The translations under genes and the position numbers were made by a program. The notes beneath the pieces were generated by a model, which was not told the origin of the DNA, ran no database searches, and worked only from the letters and a program-made list of their open reading frames with translations. From IMG/VR virus record IMGVR_UViG_3300047546_000489, positions 1-37,374 of that record: a DNA stretch of 37,374 nt. One strand, 5' to 3'. Source of the DNA: a virus. Shown here in pieces: positions 31,612 to 37,374 of this stretch (the stretch's first letter is position 1; every line of letters starts with the position of its first letter).

Positions 31612-32005
31612 TGTTCTTTTCTTTTAGATGTTTTCTATACCAACTGTATACTGATTCAAAAGGTACTCCCATTAGTACGGGAAATAAAAAGAAAGCCACA
31701 AATATACTTAGTATTAACTTAGTAGTAATTAGTAATCCAATTGCTAGAAACAAACAGCGTTGCATAAAGAATTGATTCATATGCCAACGATCTGTAAGGA
31801 ACACAAGGATGGTAGAACTAAATGGAAACTTCTCTGGGAATGTAGGTTTAATAATACCCAAGTACCACCAATGACATTTGTACTCCTTACTAAGATCATA
31901 CTTTCTGTGCCAGTCAATTGTCTTTAATTCTTCATCAGCAAGTGCGTCCATTCTTCCTTTAAAGACTCCTGCTGCAACAATCAGTAATAGTATTAGTGTA
32001 GTCAT
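31598..32005 (-). CDS. Membrane protein
   Basis: 135 residues. N-terminal hydrophobic segment (TTLILLLIVAAGVF) followed by charged DWHRKYDLSKEYKCHWWY and a long hydrophobic region FLAIGLLITTKLILSIFVAFFLF near 85-110, ending in a basic tail. Two or three spans. Phages of this type often carry such a gene among small ORFs. Function unknown. Confidence 0.75.
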   Translation of the reverse strand: MTTLILLLIVAAGVFKGRMDALADEELKTIDWHRKYDLSKEYKCHWWYLGIIKPTFPEKFPFSSTILVFLTDRWHMNQFFMQRCLFLAIGLLITTKLILSIFVAFFLFPVLMGVPFESVYSWYRKHLKEKNNARY

Positions 32006-32041
32006 GGTGTTTATTTATGCGACCAATATACACTAAATAAC

Positions 32042-32314
32042 TTATAGTTGTATCTCTGATGTTAAATCATTGGCCGCCAGTTGGTTATTGATACTAACCA
32101 ACTCATCTATGTCACCATGTTTAACAGCATACTTACCCTTAGTATGTACTAAATGTGCACACTGTTCTGCCTGAATCATGTTGTGTTTACAGAATGCCAT
32201 AAGGCATAGTATTACATGCTCAAAAGAATTATGATTGTCGTTATACAATATAATCTTAGGTTGTGACTCTACGTCTTCAAGTAATTCCTCAACGTGTTCT
32301 ACTTGTGTACTCAT
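32042..32314 (-). CDS. ClpS-like protease adaptor
   Basis: 90 residues. After an acidic flexible N-terminus the ClpS core is visible: KIILYNDNHNSFEHVILCLM (N25-D26 and H33-V34-I35), then AEQCAHLVHTKGKYAV (H57) and DLTSEIQL. In ClpS these residues form the pocket that binds N-end-rule (Leu, Phe, Trp, Tyr) substrates and deliver them to ClpAP in the cytoplasm. All landmarks are present. A phage copy could redirect or inhibit host proteolysis. It overlaps the SF2 helicase stop by 4 bases. Confidence 0.88.
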   Translation of the reverse strand: MSTQVEHVEELLEDVESQPKIILYNDNHNSFEHVILCLMAFCKHNMIQAEQCAHLVHTKGKYAVKHGDIDELVSINNQLAANDLTSEIQL

Positions 32315-33432
32315 GTTGTAAATTTTGAACTTTTAGATACCCACATAACTTTAGATGAATCATAATCTTCAAGTGCTGACTTGACCCATGTTTCATCTAC
32401 AGTATTTCTATAGCATAATATATGAATCTTTCCTGTCTCATCTGGATTCAATCTTAGCAAACGACCCAGTCTTTGTGATGACTTACGTTCATTGCCATAT
32501 GAATGCATGATAATCCCTTGCTTCAAGTCAGGTATATTAACACCTTCGTTTAGTTGTAGGACACACGCAAGTTTAAAGATATCTCCGGATTTAAATTTAG
32601 TAAGGTTAGATTCAGAACTCTTGTTACCACTAAAGTAAGAATAACTACATAACCTACTAGCCTGGTCTTTTGTATTAGCAAACAGTATTACTTTATCATT
32701 GATATAATTAAGTAACTCCTTGGCATACACCTCTTTACTTGGATAAGCCATAAGACCTTTCATCCTAAGGATACGTTTCATTTGTAGTTCTCTCTGACCA
32801 TTGGCACTGTCTATTGCTCTGCACCAGTACATGTAGTCTTCGTACTCAGAGGTATAGTAACCACCGTTCTTAGTCTTCTTGAAGTAATTCTTTCTTGTAT
32901 CTAAATCAAGCATGTGCACGTAGATCATGTAGTCATTCAGTATCCCGTCACTTACAGCATCATCTACCATATAGGTAAATCTTATGGGGCAATGCTTTGC
33001 TACCATCTCACCTTTCTCAGATGATGCTACCTTAGGAGGAGTACCTGTTACACCAACGATACAGCCTTTATAGTTAGATAGTGCATTATCATGCTTACGC
33101 AAGAGGTTATGACATTCATCAAGAATTATCAAATCATAATTACTAAGGTTCCTCTTAGATAAAGAAAGATAAGTCCCGTAGGTTACATCAAGATTAGAAT
33201 CCTCATATCCATGTTTAATTATCTCATCCTTCCATGAAGCATGGATAGATACCTTCGGTGCAATAACTAAAGTCTTTAATGGGATAACCCTAGTACTTGA
33301 TAGGTAATTAATATACTCAAGGCATATCTTAGTTTTACCTACACCCATACTGATTCCCAAACCAACACGTGAATTTGCAGATAAACCTTTTAATATTTTA
33401 ATAGCTTCGGCCTGTATATCATCCCTTGTCAT
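32311..33432 (-). CDS. SF2 helicase (DEAD/SNF2-like)
   Basis: 373 residues, a compact two-domain helicase. Motif I is M29-GVGKTK35, motif II is DECH (105-108), motif III is TGTPP (129-133), and motif VI is QRLGRLLRL near 335-343, with ANTKDQASRL and LNEGVNIPD (motif V) between. ATP-driven DNA or RNA translocase, probably in phage genome replication, repair or recombination. There are no extra domains. The start lies just inside the previous gene's end (14 bases overlap). Similar SF2 helicases are part of the crAss-like phage gene set. Confidence 0.93.
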   Translation of the reverse strand: MTRDDIQAEAIKILKGLSANSRVGLGISMGVGKTKICLEYINYLSSTRVIPLKTLVIAPKVSIHASWKDEIIKHGYEDSNLDVTYGTYLSLSKRNLSNYDLIILDECHNLLRKHDNALSNYKGCIVGVTGTPPKVASSEKGEMVAKHCPIRFTYMVDDAVSDGILNDYMIYVHMLDLDTRKNYFKKTKNGGYYTSEYEDYMYWCRAIDSANGQRELQMKRILRMKGLMAYPSKEVYAKELLNYINDKVILFANTKDQASRLCSYSYFSGNKSSESNLTKFKSGDIFKLACVLQLNEGVNIPDLKQGIIMHSYGNERKSSQRLGRLLRLNPDETGKIHILCYRNTVDETWVKSALEDYDSSKVMWVSKSSKFTT

Positions 33433-33766
33433 CTGATAATATCTTATAGTAAAGTTTATTTGGATAACCTTCTGGGAAGTATAGCTGCATTAGATCACAG
33501 ATGTATACTTCACCATAGTACGAATCATACCTACCCTCTTCCATCTCCTCATTGTGTATCTTCTCAAGTATCTTTGCATTATCTAAGTGATACTTAGTTA
33601 CTTCAAAAGATATTTCTGTTGTAGATACTCCGACCTCTTCTTCTATTAATTCCATTAATGTTGAAGGAAGTCTAAGGTCTTCACGTTCTCCTCTCCATGT
33701 AGGTTCATGTAAGTACCAATGTTTGGTACCTGTTTCATCTTCGTACTTCTTAAATTTAATAATCAT
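33419..33766 (-). CDS. Hypothetical protein, 115 residues
   Basis: ATG at 33766 with an ATGA overlap on the upstream stop. The TTG at 33772 is less likely. MIIKFKKYEDETGTKHWYLHEPTW, then ELIEEEVG and EISFEVTKYHLDNAKI, then YICDLMQLYFPEGYP. The N-terminal strand-turn-WYLHEP...L.EEV layout recalls small phage proteins of the DUF6717 type, without confidence. Acidic and cytoplasmic, function unknown. Confidence 0.65.
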   Translation of the reverse strand: MIIKFKKYEDETGTKHWYLHEPTWRGEREDLRLPSTLMELIEEEVGVSTTEISFEVTKYHLDNAKILEKIHNEEMEEGRYDSYYGEVYICDLMQLYFPEGYPNKLYYKILSDDKG

Positions 33767-34065
33767 ACCCAAGCGTTTTTACATTGCTTAGAAGTTAAGC
33801 TAATTGATTTTACAAGTTGACTGTATCTACCCTCACGGACACCATCTCCATAACTTTTAAATATATGGATCTCAGCTTTGTTAGGGGTAACTCTAAACCT
33901 TCTATTCCTTACCTGATTGATTACTGATTTAACAGTATCAGCTGTGAGAAACTCTGGTTCAATAAAAGTTGTAGCATAATCAGGCGTAGATTCATTAGGA
34001 AAATAAACATCCGCCGTCACGACATAGCCTTCAAAGTTGTCTATAAATTGTTTTATCTTTCCCAT
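33763..34065 (-). CDS. Hypothetical protein, 100 residues
   Basis: Alternating strands and helices: GYVVTADVYFPNES, then ADTVKSVINQVRNRRFRVTP and KAEIHIFKSY. The basic stretch NQVRNRRFR could bind nucleic acid. One base separates it from the HNH gene. No family recognised. Confidence 0.6.
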   Translation of the reverse strand: MGKIKQFIDNFEGYVVTADVYFPNESTPDYATTFIEPEFLTADTVKSVINQVRNRRFRVTPNKAEIHIFKSYGDGVREGRYSQLVKSISLTSKQCKNAWV

Positions 34066-34066
34066 A

Positions 34067-34468
34067 CTAATGATATAGTTTTAATGCTTTTGCTTTTTCT
34101 GGATTATCATGTATCCATGTGTGACACATTCTACAGATAGCCATAAACTCTGAGTCATCTAGATATAATCCTCCGACTCTTCCTTGCTTGTGATGTATAT
34201 CTGTAGCATTTAGACTGCACCCTGGCAGCCGTGCTTCACACATAGGATGTGTAGATAAATAAACTTTTCTTAGTGCAGTATATGCAGCATCAAGCTTTTC
34301 TTTTTTAGAAGATTTGGGGGACAAAGGTTTCTGCTTTGTTGGTTTAGTTTTGTCCTTACTAGAATGGCAACTCCAGCAGTCCTTACAGAACCTCTGTCTC
34401 CCCTCTTTCTTCCATATAGGCTTTTGAATGCCGCAACCGCTGCAAACTTTAGGTTTTGCAACTAACAT
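34067..34468 (-). CDS. HNH endonuclease with zinc ribbon
   Basis: 133 residues. N-terminal zinc ribbon C9/C12 and C28/C31 (VCSGCG, FCKDCW), a Lys/Ser-rich linker, then the HNH core: C77...C84, H92-H93 (DIHHKQGR), FMAICRMCHTWIHDNP with C112/C115 and H116/H120. All expected residues are present. HNH proteins near DNA-handling genes can be homing, packaging or resident nucleases. There are no packaging genes nearby and it sits in an operon with many small ORFs, so a free-standing mobile nuclease is one possibility. Confidence 0.88.
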   Translation of the reverse strand: MLVAKPKVCSGCGIQKPIWKKEGRQRFCKDCWSCHSSKDKTKPTKQKPLSPKSSKKEKLDAAYTALRKVYLSTHPMCEARLPGCSLNATDIHHKQGRVGGLYLDDSEFMAICRMCHTWIHDNPEKAKALKLYH

Positions 34469-34480
34469 TTGAATTGTTAT

Positions 34481-34795
34481 TTAGAAACGGTAACGGTAGT
34501 TTACGACTTCCTCAACTTCATCATAAAGTTTAGGATCAACCTCACCAATAATTGTAGCTATTGGTTCTAGTTTTTCATGCAAGTTAACAACAGACCGATA
34601 ATGTTCGCTGTTCCTAATCTCAACAAGTTCTTCATCGAACAATGTATTCTTGATTATGATACTACCCATATCAAACATGTCAACTACAGATTCGTATTTC
34701 TTATCTGCAAGTACAGTTTCATACAAATCATAAAGAGTCTTGTTTGAAAAGTATACAAACAATAGTTCGTTGTTGCTTAACTCATTTAGATTCAT
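34481..34795 (-). CDS. Hypothetical acidic helical protein
   Basis: 104 residues, helical throughout (NELSNNELLFVYFSNKTLYD, then VVDMFDMGSII, and YDEVEEVVNYRYRF at the end). No family recognised. Overlaps the upstream gene by 4 bases. Confidence 0.65.
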   Translation of the reverse strand: MNLNELSNNELLFVYFSNKTLYDLYETVLADKKYESVVDMFDMGSIIIKNTLFDEELVEIRNSEHYRSVVNLHEKLEPIATIIGEVDPKLYDEVEEVVNYRYRF

Positions 34796-35256
34796 CGCAG
34801 TTCGTAAAAGTTAGACGGTAGTATTCTCTCCTGAATCAACTTCTCTATGATATTTTCTTTCTTGATACCTAGATCTTTGAATTCAGTGGTGCTAATGTAC
34901 GCATCATCTACTATGCCGGCAAACTTTTCAGAGTAATCTTTAGCAAACTTACTGTGATGAAACAGTTTGCATAAGAAGTTAGAAACAAAATCATGAATCA
35001 GTTCTTGTTTCCAAATGTTTAGAACCTTCTGTGCCCTTAGATGGACACCGGTTATTCTTTTCTTTTTAGCATAATGCATGGTATCTATCTCTTCTTTAGA
35101 GTAAACAGATAAGCCAAACAATGCACGTTTGTAGAGGAAGTTTTGATAGGCATTAAACCTATCTTGTTCATAGATAACTTGAGATGTAAATCTCTTTGGG
35201 AATTTCTGATACTCAGATAATTTTCCAGTGTAAGTAACTTTTTGGTAGAGTGGCAT
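34792..35256 (-). CDS. Hypothetical basic protein, 154 residues
   Basis: Helical and Lys/Tyr/Phe-rich (RFNAYQNFLYKRALFGLSVY, AKKKRITGVHLRAQKVLNIW). A KKKR block may contact nucleic acid. C-terminal part has KFAGIVDDAYISTTEF and an ENIIEKLIQE helix. Positioned first after a terminator, so it may begin a transcript, but no promoter pattern is evident. Not recognised. Confidence 0.65.
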   Translation of the reverse strand: MPLYQKVTYTGKLSEYQKFPKRFTSQVIYEQDRFNAYQNFLYKRALFGLSVYSKEEIDTMHYAKKKRITGVHLRAQKVLNIWKQELIHDFVSNFLCKLFHHSKFAKDYSEKFAGIVDDAYISTTEFKDLGIKKENIIEKLIQERILPSNFYELR

Positions 35257-35285
35257 TTTAGATTGATTTTAAGTTGATTAAATAA

Positions 35286-35313
35286 AAAATGGGGGCTGTT
35301 ACACCCCCATTTT
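35286..35313 (-). terminator. Intrinsic terminator after the 157-residue gene
   Basis: AAAATGGGGG (35286-35295 in plus orientation, written AAAAT then GGGGG) pairs with CCCCCATTTT (35304-35313) around an 8-base loop, a perfect 10-bp stem. On the minus strand it is followed by a T-rich run (TTATTTAATC). It lies 20 bases past the stop at 35333. Confidence 0.85.
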
Positions 35314-35332
35314 AATTATATACCTAAACCTA

Positions 35333-35806
35333 CTACAGATTAAATGAATCGTTATCCATATCTGCAGTTTCTTCTAGTTCTGTAAGGTTGATATTGGCTT
35401 GACGAATTGCATCACTGTTAGTATGTGCAATGGTTTCATCAATGTCAGTACCGCTTTGGTTATAAAAGCATTTACGGTAGATAGGCTGATTGCCTACCAT
35501 ACATACGATACCAGTCTTACCAGCTACCTTGTAGTCTGATGCTGGATCTTTGGGATTAAACGGGGTCAATGATTCCTTGATAACAATCTTACCTGGAATA
35601 ATTTCTCCTGCCATAAAACCAAGACTTTCTAATTCATCTACAGTACCGTGCATCAATGCACTTAGTACTTTACTACGTACCCAACCTTTGTCAGTAATGA
35701 TGGTACGTTTCTGTTCTATACGGATATGACCGTAGTTTGAGTTGTCCTTAGATGGAACTACAACTTGACCCGCTTCATTAGCGGTTACATAAACTTTGCT
35801 AAGCAT
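35333..35806 (-). CDS. Hypothetical beta-rich protein with acidic tail
   Basis: 157 residues. Starts SKVYVTANEAGQVVVPSKDN, strand IRIEQKRTIITDKGW, then SLGFMAGEIIPGKIVIKESL and KVAGKTGIVCMVGNQPIYR, ending in an acidic TADMDNDSFNL. The strand pattern suggests an OB or barrel fold and the acidic tail resembles SSB-type tails, but no known family is clear. It has its own strong terminator, so it may be an abundant early protein. Confidence 0.7.
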   Translation of the reverse strand: MLSKVYVTANEAGQVVVPSKDNSNYGHIRIEQKRTIITDKGWVRSKVLSALMHGTVDELESLGFMAGEIIPGKIVIKESLTPFNPKDPASDYKVAGKTGIVCMVGNQPIYRKCFYNQSGTDIDETIAHTNSDAIRQANINLTELEETADMDNDSFNL

Positions 35807-35832
35807 GTTGTTAATAGAATTAAATTGTTAGA

Positions 35833-36117
35833 CTAATCGTCAAGGTTGTCGAAATTTATACTGTCGTCCTTGACATCTGGAAATTCATCAGGATAAAACT
35901 CCTTATAATAAAAGTCTACATCCCCCGATTCAGTTTCCTCTTCTGAATCGGTTTCTTCCAGTTCATCTTTATTATTTAAGACTGAGTTCTTAAAAGGATT
36001 CAGTATTACTTCACCCATATTGGTGGCGATGAGGTATTGGATATCTTCATTTGTCAGGTTAAGAACATCTGAAATATCTAGCCAAATCGTTTTACCATTG
36101 GGCAATTGATAATACAT
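35833..36117 (-). CDS. Small acidic protein of a common phage type
   Basis: 94 residues starting MYYQLPNGKTIWLDISDVLN, then TNEDIQYLIATNMGEVILNP and a long Asp/Glu-rich tail. The YY.LP.GK...I...L.L...D..YL.A.N.G....NPF pattern is very frequent in Bacteroidota phages with no known function. A CAAAGTTA core lies 4 bases before the ATG but lacks a -33 partner. Confidence 0.75.
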   Translation of the reverse strand: MYYQLPNGKTIWLDISDVLNLTNEDIQYLIATNMGEVILNPFKNSVLNNKDELEETDSEEETESGDVDFYYKEFYPDEFPDVKDDSINFDNLDD

Positions 36118-36196
36118 GTATCAAAGTTACTAAGTCTAATAAATAATTAATGAACTTAAGATATGATATACAAAATAGTCAGCATTAAATAGCTAA
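36118..36196. other. 79-base AT-rich gap
   Basis: Between the 94- and 155-residue genes. Very AT-rich, no ORF, no strong hairpin and no paired promoter elements were seen. Confidence 0.5.
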
Positions 36197-36664
36197 CTAG
36201 ATAATATCACCGGGTAATGATGCCGGTGTACAGACTTTAACAGTGTTATCCATCATAATAACATCGTGATTAAAGTCTAGTTCTCGTATAGCTTGGTTAC
36301 CATGTGAATCAATAAATGTAAGTACACCACTATAGCAATCTAAGTCAGTAGTATTTACTTTATTTATTACAATATAGATACCATCCCCTTCTATATGTCC
36401 TGCTTCTCTAGACTTTTCATCATCCATTGCATACCATAAATTCTTTCTGAGTATTCTGACTTTATCTCCAGGCTTGAATAAAATTTGTGGAAACGTATCA
36501 GTCAACGCCATAAGAAAGTTATGTCCGTTATTACCTTTCATAATGACTCTTGTTAAATAATCAACCATAAGTTTTTTATTTACAATGTTGTCGGCCACTA
36601 TGTTTTCCAGCATTTTCGCTAGAGTTTTTCTGTTAACATTAAAATGAAATTGGTCTTCAGCCAT
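36197..36664 (-). CDS. Hypothetical protein, first gene of the right minus-strand block
   Basis: 155 residues. N-terminal helices (RKTLAKMLENIVADNIVNKK, VDYLTRVIMKGNNGHNFLMAL) followed by a beta-rich, SH3-like part (LFKPGDKVRILRKNLWY, GIYIVINKVN, GVLTFIDSHG). The PGD-K-V-R-I turn resembles a small barrel. Divergent from the phosphoesterase gene across 55 bases, so it is probably the promoter-proximal gene of the minus block, although no clear promoter pattern was found. Function unknown. Confidence 0.7.
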   Translation of the reverse strand: MAEDQFHFNVNRKTLAKMLENIVADNIVNKKLMVDYLTRVIMKGNNGHNFLMALTDTFPQILFKPGDKVRILRKNLWYAMDDEKSREAGHIEGDGIYIVINKVNTTDLDCYSGVLTFIDSHGNQAIRELDFNHDVIMMDNTVKVCTPASLPGDII

Positions 36665-36719
36665 AAAAATTTAGGTTGGTTTAAGATTTTATACGATATT
36701 AGTGTTATAATTATACCAG

Positions 36720-37374
36720 ATGGCAGGAAAATTATCACAGTCAGGGAAGATTTGTAAAGCAGCTCTGAAGAGATTCCCCAAAACACCACTACTTACCTTA
36801 GCTAAAAAGATATATGAAGAACATCCACTACAGTTTACAAGTGTAGATCAGATTAGAAAAACATTATCTTATCATACTGGTAAGCACGGAAATAAAAACA
36901 GAAAATCTTTAGCTGATAGATCTATGCAACAGGAAGTATTATACAACTACGCTCCATTTGAGAATATACCAGACTCATTTGAAGAAATTCGGGAGCCATA
37001 TATTTTAGGCACTGCTACTAAAAAGATTCTAGTTTTATCTGACATCCACTTCCCTTACCATAATGCAGCAGCACTTAGAACTGCAATCAACTATGGTATA
37101 GAACAAAAAGTAGATTGTATCATTCTTAACGGAGACATACTAGATTTCTACCAACTGTCTGACTTCTCTAAAGATCCAAGTAAACCTACATTCCGAAAAG
37201 AACTAGAATTAGGTAGATGGTTTCTAAAAGAACTTAGACTAGCATTCCCTAAAGCTCAGATATACTACAAGATTGGTAATCATGAGATGAGACTTGAAAG
37301 ATATCTCAAGGTAAAAGCTCCAGAAATTCTTGATTGTGAGGAGTTTAGATTAGAAATCTTACTAGAGTTTGCCA
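36720..37374 (+). CDS. Calcineurin-like metallophosphoesterase, cut by the right edge
   Basis: ATG at 36720 and an open frame for 218 codons to the end of the window. The metal-binding blocks are complete as far as visible: SD108-I-H110 (LVLSDIHFPYH), NGD139-ILD142, and G186-NHE189 (IGNHEMR). The usual later His motifs would lie beyond the edge. The first 95 residues are an extra N-terminal region with a helical, possibly DNA-binding look (SQSGKICKAALKRF, SVDQIRKTLSYHTGK), resembling a helix-turn-helix. Members hydrolyse phosphomono- or diesters. In phages the role is often unknown. Starts a new plus-strand block. Confidence 0.9.
   Translation, partial: MAGKLSQSGKICKAALKRFPKTPLLTLAKKIYEEHPLQFTSVDQIRKTLSYHTGKHGNKNRKSLADRSMQQEVLYNYAPFENIPDSFEEIREPYILGTATKKILVLSDIHFPYHNAAALRTAINYGIEQKVDCIILNGDILDFYQLSDFSKDPSKPTFRKELELGRWFLKELRLAFPKAQIYYKIGNHEMRLERYLKVKAPEILDCEEFRLEILLEFA

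Noticed and set aside
36122-36129. CAAAGTTA (TAACTTTG on the minus strand) as a promoter for the 94-residue gene
   Set aside because: No -33 element at 18-21 bases, and only 4 bases from the ATG.
36706-36711. TATAAT before the phosphoesterase gene
   Set aside because: Only 9 bases from the ATG and without a -35 partner. AT-rich sequence makes chance matches likely.
1-37374. CRISPR arrays, tRNA genes and stop-codon reassignment
   Set aside because: No regularly spaced repeats and no cloverleaf were seen, and TAA, TAG and TGA all end genes in plausible places.

Overview
The window is a piece of an AT-rich tailed-phage genome, most likely a crAss-like phage (order Crassvirales) of a Bacteroidota host. 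Three things point there. One is the gene set: very large virion-type proteins next to an oppositely oriented block with family B DNA polymerase, a DnaG-type primase with an atypical TOPRIM, a DnaB-like helicase, a Sak4-like ATPase, an SSB-like protein, uracil-DNA glycosylase, an SF2 helicase and a PD-(D/E)XK nuclease. The second is the two-block divergent/convergent layout. The third is three promoter-like sites matching the Bacteroidota primary-sigma consensus (TTG, about 19 to 20 bases, TAnnTTTG). The standard code appears to be used, and no tRNA or CRISPR array was seen.

Layout. (1) 1-8594, plus strand: end of a structural block, with a large protein cut by the left edge, a 1,910-residue protein carrying a zincin-type HExxH motif, a 47-residue basic protein, and then a bidirectional terminator. 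(2) 8655-25335, minus strand: a tightly packed replication, recombination and nucleotide-metabolism block. It holds two NTP-pyrophosphohydrolase-like proteins, a DUF932-like protein, PolB, a Cas4/RecB-like nuclease, a MoxR ATPase with a VWA/metallopeptidase partner, DUF6915-like and DUF6878-like proteins, a GIY-YIG-like protein, primase, SSB-like protein, Sak4-like ATPase, DnaB-like helicase and UDG. (3) 25364-25723, plus strand: one small gene with its own promoter, facing region 4 across a double hairpin. (4) 25749-36664, minus strand: accessory block of short, overlapping genes (membrane proteins, a secreted protein, GroES-like, ClpS, SF2 helicase, HNH nuclease, many unknowns). (5) 36720 to the right edge, plus strand: a cut metallophosphoesterase gene.

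The outstanding feature is at 26806-28637. A radical-SAM gene of the spore-photoproduct-lyase (SPL) type is broken into two genes by a split intein. The upstream gene carries a 38-residue N-extein plus a 98-residue N-intein. The downstream gene carries a 40-residue C-intein ending in His-Asn, followed by the C-extein beginning with Cys. Protein splicing would rebuild CX3CX2C, with the third iron-sulphur cysteine supplied by the +1 residue. Between and overlapping the halves, on the opposite strand, lies an HNH homing-endonuclease-like gene. It shares a CATG start tetranucleotide with the C-intein gene, has a promoter-like site inside the C-intein coding sequence, and runs antisense through most of the N-intein. 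This is a fractured gene with an antisense nuclease, and is the best candidate for an undescribed system here.

Replication logic: the PolB ends in a textbook beta-clamp-binding motif (QLTLF) and the DUF932-like protein has a similar one (QMNIF), yet no clamp is encoded in the window. Use of the host clamp is the simplest reading. UDG, the SPL-like enzyme and the two pyrophosphohydrolase-like proteins together suggest attention to damaged or unwanted nucleotides.
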